From Saccharomonospora marina XMU15 (GTDB lineage Bacteria > Actinomycetota > Actinomycetes > Mycobacteriales > Pseudonocardiaceae), in NCBI RefSeq assembly GCF_000244955.1, contig NZ_CM001439.1, positions 372,001 to 436,000 of the forward strand: a DNA stretch of 64,000 nucleotides, given 5' to 3'. The stretch's first letter is position 1. Each line of letters opens with the position of its first letter. The notes under the pieces are model-generated. The model was not told the DNA's origin. It made no database searches and saw only the letters and a list, made by a program, of their open reading frames with translations. The translations under genes were made by a program, and so were the position numbers. Below are positions 1 to 8,157 of this stretch, piece by piece.

Positions 1-1
1 C

Positions 2-688
2 TGGGAGCAGGTCGGAGGACGGCTGCCGTCGAAGGAACTGCACTTCACCTGGTCCAGCGCCGACCGCACCGGTGAGGACCACATCACCACCTCCTACCTG
101 CAGGAGACGGCGGCCGAGGCGGGCCTCGACACCGTGGGCCTGGCCATCGAGGAGATCGGTTGGGACCCGCTGCTGAAGCGGTTCGTGGACCTGGAAGAGG
201 CCCCGATGGCCACCGTCGTGAAGCTCTACCCGTGGGAATGGGTGATCGACGAGGAGTTCGGCCGCTTCGCCGTCGAGTCGCTGCCGCGGACGATGTGGAT
301 CGAACCGCTGTGGAAGATGCTGCTGTCCAACAAGGCCATCCTCGGCCTGTTGTGGGAGAACTACCCGGGCCACCCCAACCTGCTACCCGCGTTCATCGAC
401 CAACCCGGCGTCCTCACCGAGTACGTGCGCAAGCCCAAGCTGGGTCGGGAGGGCGCCAACGTTCAGATCGTCGCGCCCGGCTACGAGACCCAGACCGGTG
501 GCGTTTACGGCACCGAAGGCTTTGTCTACCAGGCCTTCGACCCGCTGCCGGAGTTCGAAGGGTTCAGACCTGCGCTGGGCGCGTGGATCGTCGGCGACGA
601 GTCGGCCGGACTGGGCATCCGGGAGACCGCTGGACTGGTCACCGATGACGGTGCGGCTTTTGTGCCCCACCGCATACCCCAATCGTGA
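2..688 (+). CDS. Glutathionylspermidine synthase-like ATP-grasp protein (3' part only)
   Basis: The reading frame is open from the window edge, so the start lies upstream; the last 228 codons are visible. The C-terminal residues, with the run WEWVIDEEFG, the stretch LWENYPGHPNLLPAF and a late segment YGTEGFVYQAF, match the C-terminal half of the Gsp synthetase / YjfC family. These are ATP-grasp amide ligases that join an amine to a carboxylate; the substrate of the actinobacterial members is not established. The next gene encodes a DUF350 membrane protein, the usual partner of this family, which supports the assignment. Function beyond the family is not claimed. Confidence 0.85.
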   Translation, partial: WEQVGGRLPSKELHFTWSSADRTGEDHITTSYLQETAAEAGLDTVGLAIEEIGWDPLLKRFVDLEEAPMATVVKLYPWEWVIDEEFGRFAVESLPRTMWIEPLWKMLLSNKAILGLLWENYPGHPNLLPAFIDQPGVLTEYVRKPKLGREGANVQIVAPGYETQTGGVYGTEGFVYQAFDPLPEFEGFRPALGAWIVGDESAGLGIRETAGLVTDDGAAFVPHRIPQS

Positions 689-731
689 TAGGACACGCCC
701 GACACCTTCAACGTCGACCCAGGAGACTGCT

Positions 732-1178
732 GTGCTTGTTGCACTGTCCGAGACCTTCGGCACCGACCTCGCCAGGGGAATCGGCGCGATCATGCTCTAC
801 GCGATCGTCGGCCTCGTGCTGATGCTCCTCGGTTTCTACGCGATCGACTTCACCACACCGGGGAGGTTGTCGGAACTCGTGCGGCGCGGCCTGCCGAACG
901 CGGTGGTGGTCACCGCGTCGGGCATGGTTTCCATGGCGTTCATCATCGTGATCGCCATCTGGTCGTCGGCGAGCGACCTGGCCGAGGGGCTCATCACCGC
1001 GCTGGTCTACGGGCTGATCGGCATCGTCGCGCAGGTGCTCGCGGTACGGCTGCTGGAGTGGGTGACCCGCATCGACGTGCGTTCCACCATCGAGAGCGAC
1101 CGGTTCACTCCGGCCAGCTTCGTCGTGGCCGCCGCGCACGTCGCTCTCGGCTTGGTGGTGGCCGTGGCCATCTCCTAA
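732..1178 (+). CDS. DUF350 family membrane protein (YjfL-like)
   Basis: This 148-residue protein is almost entirely hydrophobic, with about four predicted membrane segments (near residues 15-35, 50-70, 75-95 and 125-147), as in DUF350 proteins. The GTG at 732 is chosen because AGGAGA lies at 721-726, a good spacing; longer in-frame extensions run through the upstream gene. It follows the glutathionylspermidine synthase-like gene by 43 bp and is probably co-transcribed with it. The two families are commonly paired, but what the pair does is unknown. Confidence 0.85.
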   Translation: MLVALSETFGTDLARGIGAIMLYAIVGLVLMLLGFYAIDFTTPGRLSELVRRGLPNAVVVTASGMVSMAFIIVIAIWSSASDLAEGLITALVYGLIGIVAQVLAVRLLEWVTRIDVRSTIESDRFTPASFVVAAAHVALGLVVAVAIS

Positions 1179-1182
1179 CCAT

Positions 1183-1188
1183 TACGGT
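1183..1188 (+). promoter_or_regulatory. -10 hexamer TACGGT, probable leaderless start
   Basis: TACGGT fits TANNNT and ends 7 nt before the GTG at 1196. No Shine-Dalgarno sequence is present. It supports GTG 1196 over the in-frame GTG at 1187, which would overlap the hexamer. Confidence 0.45.
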
Positions 1189-1195
1189 GGTCGCC

Positions 1196-2107
1196 GTGCG
1201 GCTACTGCGGACACCAGAAGACCGATTCGCCGACCTCCCCGACTTCGACTATCCGGCCCTCTACGCGGACGTGGACCATCCCGTGCACGGGATCGTCCGG
1301 ATCGGGTACGTGGAAGCCGGTCCGCCGGACGGGCCGACGGTGCTGTTGCTGCACGGCGAGCCGAGTTGGTCCTTTCTCTACCGCAAGTTGTTGCCGGTGC
1401 TGGCCGACGCCGGGCTGCGCGCGATCGCTGCCGACCTGGTCGGGTTCGGCCGCTCCGACAAGCCCGCCGAGGTGGCCGACCACACTTACGCCAGGCACGT
1501 CGAGTGGATGCGGGCCTTCGCGTTCGACGCGCTCGACCTGCGCGGGCTCACCCTGGTGGGGCAGGACTGGGGCGGGTTGATCGGGCTGCGACTCGTCGCC
1601 GAGCACCCGGACCGCTTCGCCGGTGTGGTGGCCGCCAATACCGGGCTGCCGACCGGCGACCACGACATGCCCGCCGTGTGGTGGGAGTTCCACGACGCGG
1701 TGCAGAACGCTCCCGTGCTGGACGTTGCGCGCTTCGTGCAGTCAGGTTGCGTACGCGAGCTGACCGAGGCGGAACGAGCGGCCTACGACGCCCCGTTCCC
1801 CAACGAGACGTACAAGGCCGGGCCGAGGGCGATGCCCGGCCTGGTGCCGACCACCCCCGACGACCCGGCCACGGAGGCCAACCGCAGGGCATGGCAGACA
1901 CTGTCGACCCTGGAGTTGCCGTTCCTGTGTGCCTTCTCCGACCGTGACCCGATCACCGGCGCGATGGCACCGATCCTGCGGCGCCGGATGGCGGGCGCCG
2001 AGGGCAGGCAGCATCCCACGATCACCGGTGCGGGCCACTTCCTGCAGGAGGACGCGGGCGAGCGGTTGGCCGAGGTCGTGGTCGACTTCGTGCGCGAGTT
2101 GCACTGA
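1196..2107 (+). CDS. Haloalkane dehalogenase (HLD-I type), alpha/beta hydrolase
   Basis: Predicted to hydrolyse carbon-halogen bonds by an ester intermediate. The 303-residue protein has the oxyanion motif HGEPSW at residues 53-58 and the nucleophile in GQDWGG (Asp124, followed by the halide-binding Trp125). Acid candidates are Asp249/Asp251 and the catalytic His is His281 in GHFLQED. The order Asp-Asp-His and the Glu of HGEP fit subfamily I, near DhlA/DhmA. The start at 1196 gives the family-typical N-terminus MRLLRTPEDRF. It stands alone between DUF350 and serS. Natural substrate is unknown; an epoxide hydrolase role is less likely given the Asp-Trp pair. Confidence 0.88.
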   Translation: MRLLRTPEDRFADLPDFDYPALYADVDHPVHGIVRIGYVEAGPPDGPTVLLLHGEPSWSFLYRKLLPVLADAGLRAIAADLVGFGRSDKPAEVADHTYARHVEWMRAFAFDALDLRGLTLVGQDWGGLIGLRLVAEHPDRFAGVVAANTGLPTGDHDMPAVWWEFHDAVQNAPVLDVARFVQSGCVRELTEAERAAYDAPFPNETYKAGPRAMPGLVPTTPDDPATEANRRAWQTLSTLELPFLCAFSDRDPITGAMAPILRRRMAGAEGRQHPTITGAGHFLQEDAGERLAEVVVDFVRELH

Positions 2108-2153
2108 GGCGCAGCAGGCGGCACCACGCCGACCGCCGGAAACCGGCGCCGAC

Positions 2154-2159
2154 TACCCT
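2154..2159 (+). promoter_or_regulatory. -10 hexamer TACCCT upstream of serS
   Basis: TACCCT matches TANNNT and sits 8 nt before the serS GTG at 2168, with no Shine-Dalgarno sequence, so serS is probably translated from a leaderless or very short-leader mRNA. Confidence 0.45.
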
Positions 2160-2167
2160 CGGTCGGT

Positions 2168-3436
2168 GTGATCGACCTCAGGACCCTGCGCGAGGAACCG
2201 GACGTCGTGCGCGCCTCCCAGCGCGCCCGCGGTGAGGACGAGGGCGTGGTGGACACTTTGCTGTCCCTCGACGCCACGCGTAGGTCCGCCATTGCCCGCG
2301 CCGACACGCTGCGCGCCGAGCAGAAGCAACTCGGCAAGAAGATCGGCAAGGCGTCGGGCGAGGAGCGCGAAGCGCTGCTCGCACAGGGCAAGGAGCTGGC
2401 CGCGCGGGTCAAGGCCGCAGAGAGCGAGCAGGCGAGGGCCAGCGCGGAGTTCGACGAGCTGTACCAGCGGCTGCCGAACCTGGTGCGCCCCGGAGTGCCC
2501 TCCGGCGGCGAGGACGACTACGTGGTGCTCAAGCACGTCGGCACACCACCGGAGTTCGACTTCACTCCCAGGGATCACCTGGAACTCGGCGAGGGACTGC
2601 GCGCCGTCGACATGGAACGCGGCGCCAAGGTCTCCGGAGCCCGGTTCTACTTCCTCACCGGCATCGGCGCGCAGTTGCAGCTCGCGTTGCTGAACATGGC
2701 CGCGGCGCAGGCGACGGCCAACGGCTTCCAGCTGATGATCCCGCCGGTGCTGGTGCGTCCGGAGGTCATGTCGGGCACCGGTTTCCTCGGCGCGCACGCC
2801 TCCGAGGTCTACCAGCTGCCGGATGAGGACCTCTACCTGGTCGGGACCTCGGAGGTCCCGCTCGCCGGGTACCACGCCGACGAGATCCTCGAGCTTTCAG
2901 CCGGGCCGCTTCGCTACGCCGGGTGGTCGTCGTGCTTTCGCCGCGAGGCGGGCTCCTACGGCAAGGACACCAGGGGCATCATCCGCGTGCACCAGTTCGA
3001 CAAGGTGGAGATGTTCGTCTTCTGCAGGCCGCAGGAGGCACAGGCCGAACACGAGCGGCTGCTCGGCTGGGAGGAGGAGATGCTGGCCAAGATCGAGGTG
3101 CCTTACCGGGTGATCGACACGGCAGCGGGTGACCTCGGCTCCAGCGCGGCCCGCAAGTACGACTGCGAGGCCTGGGTGCCCAGCCAGCAGACCTACCGTG
3201 AGCTGACCTCCACCTCCGACTGCACCACCTACCAGGCGCGCAGGCTTTCGGTTCGCTACCGCGACGACGACGGGCGGCCGCAGATCGCCGCGACGCTCAA
3301 CGGCACACTCGCCACCACCCGTTGGCTGGTGGCGATCCTGGAGAACCACCAGCAGCCCGACGGCTCGGTGCGGGTGCCGGAAGCGATGCGGCCGTTCCTA
3401 GGCGGTCGCGAGGTTCTTGCCCCCGTTGGCGAATAG
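2168..3436 (+). CDS. serS: Seryl-tRNA synthetase
   Basis: Class II aminoacyl-tRNA synthetase charging tRNA-Ser (and tRNA-Sec where present) in the cytoplasm. At 422 residues it has the family's normal length. The N-terminal 100 residues form the charged, coiled-coil tRNA-binding arm (rich in K, E and R around residues 30-100). Motif 2 begins with [14 protein letters not shown] near residue 257, and motif 3 with [14 protein letters not shown] near residue 379. The GTG start gives [12 protein letters not shown], the conserved N-terminus. Its 3' end overlaps the convergent racemase-like gene by 39 bp. Confidence 0.97.
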   Translation: MIDLRTLREEPDVVRASQRARGEDEGVVDTLLSLDATRRSAIARADTLRAEQKQLGKKIGKASGEEREALLAQGKELAARVKAAESEQARASAEFDELYQRLPNLVRPGVPSGGEDDYVVLKHVGTPPEFDFTPRDHLELGEGLRAVDMERGAKVSGARFYFLTGIGAQLQLALLNMAAAQATANGFQLMIPPVLVRPEVMSGTGFLGAHASEVYQLPDEDLYLVGTSEVPLAGYHADEILELSAGPLRYAGWSSCFRREAGSYGKDTRGIIRVHQFDKVEMFVFCRPQEAQAEHERLLGWEEEMLAKIEVPYRVIDTAAGDLGSSAARKYDCEAWVPSQQTYRELTSTSDCTTYQARRLSVRYRDDDGRPQIAATLNGTLATTRWLVAILENHQQPDGSVRVPEAMRPFLGGREVLAPVGE

Positions 3437-4156
3437 CAGGCCGGGCGCGTCGATCGGGCCGACCCCCGCGGCACGCTGTGCCGCCCACATGGTCACCTGG
3501 TTGGCCGTGAGTACGGGTATCGACAGCAGCCGCTCCAGCGGCGCGATGATGTCGTAGGTCGGCACGTTGGTGCAGGCGACGAACAGCGCCTCGGCACCGG
3601 TGGTGTCCACACCCGCCACCGCGCGCAGCACGTCGGAATAGGACAGCTTCCAGATGTCGCCCAGCATGCCCAGCCCGATGTTCGCCGTCGTGGTCACACC
3701 GAACTCGGACAGAAAGTCGAGCAGCCGCTCGGTCACCTCCGCCACGTAGGGGCTGACGATCGCGACTCTGCCGATGCCGAGTTCGGTCAGCGCGCCCACC
3801 AACGCACCCGAGGTGGTCACCGCGGCGGGTGCCCCCGCCGCCAGCATCGCCGCCACGATGGTGGCCTCTCCTGCCGCGCCTGCCGCGAAGCTGCCGGACG
3901 TGCAGCTGTAGGCGACCACGTGGGGATCGGGAGCGAGCACGTCTCTCGTCGCCCTGCGTACCCCGTGTGGATCGGCGAGCGCCGTCGCCAGCCGAACCGT
4001 CACCGGCTCCGGAAGGTACGGCAGCCGGGTGGAGTGCAGGCAGGCACGATCGTCCAGCCACCGCCACAGCTCGCGGTCCAGTGCGAAGTCGAAGGGCGCG
4101 ACCAGTCCGATGCCGACCTGCTCGGTGGTGCGAAACCGTGCGATCTCGGGGAACAC
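3398..4156 (-). CDS. Maleate cis-trans isomerase / Asp-Glu racemase superfamily protein
   Basis: A 252-residue cytoplasmic enzyme of the family that includes maleate isomerase and arylmalonate decarboxylase. Both catalytic cysteines are visible: Cys85 in AYSCTSGSF and Cys195 in [12 protein letters not shown] cofactor-independent two-cysteine isomerisation or racemisation is expected; the substrate cannot be told. The GTG at 4156 gives the family length; an in-frame GTG at 4213 would add 19 residues. The gene is convergent with serS, overlapping its last 39 bp, and divergent from the DUF3558 lipoprotein gene. Confidence 0.8.
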   Translation of the reverse strand: MFPEIARFRTTEQVGIGLVAPFDFALDRELWRWLDDRACLHSTRLPYLPEPVTVRLATALADPHGVRRATRDVLAPDPHVVAYSCTSGSFAAGAAGEATIVAAMLAAGAPAAVTTSGALVGALTELGIGRVAIVSPYVAEVTERLLDFLSEFGVTTTANIGLGMLGDIWKLSYSDVLRAVAGVDTTGAEALFVACTNVPTYDIIAPLERLLSIPVLTANQVTMWAAQRAAGVGPIDAPGLLFANGGKNLATA

Positions 4157-4313
4157 CCGGCCAACGCTAGGCTCGCCCCGGCCCCACGGGAGCCGCTCGA
4201 GCGCGTTCTTCACGGCCGCGAAACCGGAAGTAACCCCGGTGACCCTGCGTCGCCGGATAGGCTGACGGCCGTTCATCTGTCGGCAACACGACCGACCGAC
4301 ACCGGGGGGTCTC

Positions 4314-5279
4314 GTGCGCGCGAACGCTGCCGTGTTGGGCACGGTATTGGGCACCGTCCTGCTGCTCGCGTCGTGCACCAGCGTTGTCACCGGCACGGCG
4401 GGCACCGTCGCCGCCCCGCCACCGAGCACCTCGGGAGTGGAGTCCGGTGAGCCGTGCGCGCTGCTTTCGCCCGAGGAAGCCGAGTACCTCGGGTTGGCCG
4501 AAGAGGGTGAGTTCACCCCCGGCGAGCCGTCCCGGCTTCTTCCACCTTCGTGCATGTGGTCGCCTGTCGACCCGAACCTGGATTCTCTGAACGTCGGACT
4601 GGCCACCGACCTTCCGCTGGTCGACTACGTGGACGGCGCGCAGCCGGAGGAGACCGTCGAACTGGGTGGCATCAACTGGTCGCGCTACCTGGACCCGGTT
4701 GGCGATGAGGCGGTGTGCCTGTTGGCCGCCGAGGTTTCGCAAACGTCGTTCGTCAGCTTGATGAGCAGCGATTTTACAAACCCGGAGAAGTCCTGCGAGG
4801 TTGCCGAGGCCGCTGCACCGTTCGTCGCCGCCCGGCTACCTGGAGGCGACCCCGCGCCGGAGCCGACCCGACCACCGAGCCCGCTCGCCGACCTCGACCC
4901 GTGCACCTTGCTCACCCCCGAGCATGCCGAAGAGTTGGGGCTGAAGCCGAACGGAGAGGGCGGAGGTGATGAGGAGTCGGTCGACTGCTCGTGGGACCCC
5001 GCAGACGACTCCGGCGCGAACTCGCTCATGATCACCCTCTACCCGAAACGAGGCGCGCTCGACAGTACGGACGAGCCGTCGGAAGTCATCGAGGCCTCCG
5101 GCTGGAAGTGGCGGCTCTACCCGCAGCCTTCCGACATCGAGACCGCATGCGTGGCCGAACTCGATGTCACCGAGCGCTCCTCCGCCACGATCTTCGGAGG
5201 CCACGACGAGCGGGCGAAGGTGTGCGACACGGTCATGGCGGCGATTCCGCTGGTCTCCGCCGCGTTGCCCGCCGCGTAG
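4314..5279 (+). CDS. DUF3558 lipoprotein with two DUF3558 repeats
   Basis: A 321-residue exported lipoprotein. A hydrophobic signal ends in the lipobox LLASC (Cys21), followed by a Thr/Ser/Pro-rich linker. Two tandem copies of the DUF3558 pattern follow, one beginning EPCALLSPEEAEYLGL (about residues 45-180) and one DPCTLLTPEHAEELGL (about residues 197-320); each has conserved cysteines likely to form disulfides. Function is unknown. A TAGGCT at 4257-4262 could be the -10 element, leaving a leader of about 45 nt with a G-rich run before the GTG. The stop codon abuts the stop of the convergent lhgO gene. Confidence 0.85.
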   Translation: MRANAAVLGTVLGTVLLLASCTSVVTGTAGTVAAPPPSTSGVESGEPCALLSPEEAEYLGLAEEGEFTPGEPSRLLPPSCMWSPVDPNLDSLNVGLATDLPLVDYVDGAQPEETVELGGINWSRYLDPVGDEAVCLLAAEVSQTSFVSLMSSDFTNPEKSCEVAEAAAPFVAARLPGGDPAPEPTRPPSPLADLDPCTLLTPEHAEELGLKPNGEGGGDEESVDCSWDPADDSGANSLMITLYPKRGALDSTDEPSEVIEASGWKWRLYPQPSDIETACVAELDVTERSSATIFGGHDERAKVCDTVMAAIPLVSAALPAA

Positions 5280-6476
5280 TCAGCTCACCGAGCCGACCTG
5301 GTCGGCGACGTAACGGCCGATTTCGAGCGCACTCGTCGCCGCAGGGGACGGCGCGTTGAGCACGTGGACCTGGCCCGGTGCCCGCTCGATCAGGAAGTCG
5401 TCCACCAGCGAACCGTCCCGGCGCAACGCCTGTGCCCGCACACCCGAGCCGTGCCGCACGATGTCCGCAGGCCCCACGGCAGGCACCAGCCGGGCCAGAC
5501 TGCGGGCGAACAGCTGTTTCGACAGCGACCTGCGTACCTCCGCCAGCCCGGCCCCGAGGGCGTACCTGCGGGCGAGCCGCCACGTCCCTGGAAAGCCGAC
5601 GATGTCGGCGACGTCACCGGCCGACACGTCCGACCAGCGGTAGCCCTCCCTGCGCAGCGCGAGCACGGCGTTGGGCCCGGCGTGCACGCTGCCGTCCAGC
5701 ATGCGAGTGAGGTGCACCCCGAGAAACGGCAGCGCAGGATCGGGCACCGGATAGATCAGACCGCGAACCAGCTGCCTGCGATCCGGGCGCAGTTCGTAGT
5801 ACTCACCCCGAAACGGCACGATGCGGGCACGGGGACGCACACCCGCCATCCGCGCCACCCGGTCGGAGTGCAGTCCCGCGCAGTTCACCAGCACGTCGGC
5901 GCCGAGCACCTCGTCCCCGGTGGCCACCTCGACCCCGCCAGCGGCCCTCGACCGGATGCCGAGTGCGGCCGTACCCAGCCGCAACTCGGCGCCCGCGTCG
6001 GTGAGCAGCCTCACGAGTGCCTCGCAGACACCGGGAAAGTCGATGATCGCCGTCGACTCCACCCGCAGCGCCCGCACACACGACACGTGCGGCTCGTACT
6101 CGCGAGCCTCGGCGGGCGAGACCGTTCGAGCGGGCACGCCGTTGGCTTCGGCGCGCTGTGCCAGCGTGGCGAGCGCGGGAAGCTCGGCGCGTGAGGTGGC
6201 CACCACCAGCTTGCCGCACACGCGCACCGGCACCCCGTGCTCGCGGGCGAACGCGACGATCGAGCGGTTGCCCGCCACCGACATCCTGGCCTTCAGCGAA
6301 CCCGGGCGGTAGTACAGGCCCGCGTGCACGACACCGGAGTTGTGGCCGGTCTGGTGGGAGCCCCACCGGTGTTCCTTCTCCAGCACGGTGACCCGCGCGC
6401 CCCGCGAGGCCAGCTCGGCTGCCACAGCGAGGCCGATGATTCCGCCTCCGATGACCAACGCCGAACGCCCACGCAC
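5280..6476 (-). CDS. lhgO: L-2-hydroxyglutarate oxidase (FAD-dependent, LhgO type)
   Basis: Oxidises L-2-hydroxyglutarate to 2-oxoglutarate with FAD, passing electrons to the membrane or oxygen. The 398-residue protein opens with the Rossmann dinucleotide motif GGGIIGLA (residues 10-17). It has the conserved family segment HQTGHNSGVVHAGLYY (about residues 42-57), the run LVNCAGLHSDRVA, and a DAO-type C-terminus ending LNAPSPAATSALEIG. GTG 6476 is chosen because TAGGCT stands 7 nt upstream and the Rossmann motif begins nine residues in. It is divergent from the acyl-CoA synthetase gene and convergent with the DUF3558 gene, with no bases between stop codons. Confidence 0.9.
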   Translation of the reverse strand: MRGRSALVIGGGIIGLAVAAELASRGARVTVLEKEHRWGSHQTGHNSGVVHAGLYYRPGSLKARMSVAGNRSIVAFAREHGVPVRVCGKLVVATSRAELPALATLAQRAEANGVPARTVSPAEAREYEPHVSCVRALRVESTAIIDFPGVCEALVRLLTDAGAELRLGTAALGIRSRAAGGVEVATGDEVLGADVLVNCAGLHSDRVARMAGVRPRARIVPFRGEYYELRPDRRQLVRGLIYPVPDPALPFLGVHLTRMLDGSVHAGPNAVLALRREGYRWSDVSAGDVADIVGFPGTWRLARRYALGAGLAEVRRSLSKQLFARSLARLVPAVGPADIVRHGSGVRAQALRRDGSLVDDFLIERAPGQVHVLNAPSPAATSALEIGRYVADQVGSVS

Positions 6477-6483
6477 CCCTGAC

Positions 6484-6489
6484 AGCCTA
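6484..6489 (-). promoter_or_regulatory. -10 hexamer TAGGCT upstream of lhgO
   Basis: On the minus strand TAGGCT stands 7 nt before the lhgO GTG (6476), with no Shine-Dalgarno sequence. A separate + strand TACAGT at 6535-6540 could serve the divergent acyl-CoA synthetase gene. Confidence 0.4.
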
Positions 6490-6642
6490 GGTCCGGGCCG
6501 ATCTTCCTGGCGAGGTGCGGCCTTGCGGGTCCGGTACAGTGAGCGCCCGATCACCGCGTCACATCGAGCACAGGACTCGGTCGGGTCGGGCCGGACCAAG
6601 GAAACAGCCGCCCTCGGCCTGGTCAGCGAGGAGGCGTCGCCC

Positions 6643-8091
6643 GTGACGGACCACGTGGGCCGACGGGGTGCCGCAGCCGTGTCGGGGCTACTCGCCGAAA
6701 GCGCACGGGTCGTGGACGCCGAGAGCGGGCGGACGCTGACCGGGGCCGGGCTGCTCGCCGAGGTGCGCAGGGCGGGGGATCGGCTGTGCGCCCTGCCCGA
6801 GGGTGTGCTGTTCACCCGCACCGCCGTGGAACTGGACGGGGTGCTGCACTACCTGGGCGCCTTCGAGGCGGGCAGGGCGATCGCACTCATCGACCCCGCG
6901 CTGGACACGCAATCGCTGCGGAGCCTGGTGGAGCGGTTCCGCCCCGCCGCCGTGTTGACGCCACCGCCGATCGCACCACCGCCCGGCTACACGCCGCGGG
7001 ACGGGCACTGGGTGAGGCAGCAGGCCGAATGCGTCCTGCCGCACCCGGAACTGGCCGTGCTGCTGCCGACGAGCGGGTCGACCGGCACGCCCAAACTGGT
7101 GCGGCTGTCACGGCACGCCGTGCTCTCCAATGCCCGGGCCATCGCCGAGGTGCTCGACATCGCGCCAGGCGACGTCGCCCCCACGACACTGCCGTTGCAC
7201 TACAGCTACGGGCTGTCGGTGTTGAATTCCCACCTCGTCGCGGGGGCGACGGTGGTGGTCGAACGCGGCGGGCCGTTGCAGCGGGGTTTCATCGATGCCG
7301 TGGCTGCGCACGGGGCGACGTCGCTGGCCGGGGTTCCGCACCACTACGAGATGCTGCACCGCATCGACTTCGACCCCGGCCGCTACCCGGGACTGCACAC
7401 GCTAACCCAGGCAGGCGGCAAGTTGCGCACCGAACTGGTCGCGCACTTCCACCAGGTGATGAGCAACGCGGGCGGACGGATGTTCGTGATGTACGGGCAG
7501 ACCGAGGCCGCGCCGCGCATGGCAACGGTGCCCGCCGAGCGCCTCGGCGAGAAGCTCGGCTCAGCCGGGGTGGCCCTTCCCGGTGGAGCGTTCACGATCC
7601 GCAGGGGCGACGGCGAGGAAACCACCCACCCCAAGATCGTCGGCGAGGTGGTGTACCGGGGGCCGAACGTGATGATGGGCTACGCCGACAGCGAGGCCGA
7701 ACTCGCACACGGCGACGACATGGGTGGCGTGCTCGACACCGGCGACCTCGGCTACCTCGACGAGGAGCAGTACCTGTTCATCACCGGGCGGCTCAAGCGC
7801 ATCGGCTCGGTGTTCGGTAACCGCGTGAGTCTCGACGACCTGGAGCAGGCCGTGCGCGCGGGCCACACCGGCATCGAGGTGGTCGCCGCCGTTCCCGCCG
7901 ACGACAAGGTGGTGCTGTTCGCGCAGGGCGCGGGCAAGGAGACGTGCCGGGCCGTCTCTTCCGACCTCGCCGACCGCCTGCACCTGCACGTCAGCGGGTT
8001 CGACGTGCGCGGTGTCGACACCGTGCCGCTGCTGGCCAGTGGGAAGGTGGACTACCGCAAGCTGGAACGACTGGTGCGGGAGGAGTCCTAG
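6643..8091 (+). CDS. AMP-forming acyl-CoA synthetase / ligase
   Basis: A 482-residue adenylate-forming enzyme that should activate a carboxylic acid as acyl-AMP. The P-loop-like motif LLPTSGSTGTPK lies at about residues 141-152, the A5 motif YGQTEA near 284, and the A7/A8 region DTGDLGYLDEEQYLFITGR near 366-384; the C-terminal GKVDYRKLER carries the adenylation Lys. A strong AGGAGG at 6629-6634 lies 8 nt before the GTG. The protein is somewhat shorter than typical 500-600 residue members. It is followed by a membrane glycosyltransferase gene; a link to lipid or cell-wall acylation is possible but not shown. Confidence 0.85.
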   Translation: MTDHVGRRGAAAVSGLLAESARVVDAESGRTLTGAGLLAEVRRAGDRLCALPEGVLFTRTAVELDGVLHYLGAFEAGRAIALIDPALDTQSLRSLVERFRPAAVLTPPPIAPPPGYTPRDGHWVRQQAECVLPHPELAVLLPTSGSTGTPKLVRLSRHAVLSNARAIAEVLDIAPGDVAPTTLPLHYSYGLSVLNSHLVAGATVVVERGGPLQRGFIDAVAAHGATSLAGVPHHYEMLHRIDFDPGRYPGLHTLTQAGGKLRTELVAHFHQVMSNAGGRMFVMYGQTEAAPRMATVPAERLGEKLGSAGVALPGGAFTIRRGDGEETTHPKIVGEVVYRGPNVMMGYADSEAELAHGDDMGGVLDTGDLGYLDEEQYLFITGRLKRIGSVFGNRVSLDDLEQAVRAGHTGIEVVAAVPADDKVVLFAQGAGKETCRAVSSDLADRLHLHVSGFDVRGVDTVPLLASGKVDYRKLERLVREES

Positions 8092-8157
8092 GCCGACCCC
8101 TTCTCCCCGGGGGCGAGTTCTGACCAGGTAGTTTTGCCGGAAGCGGCGGTTGGGTCC

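Noticed and set aside
8092-8157. C/G-run between the acyl-CoA synthetase and GT-C genes as a terminator
   Set aside because: The complementary stretch (CCCC and GGGG) is too short and directly adjacent, with no room for a loop.
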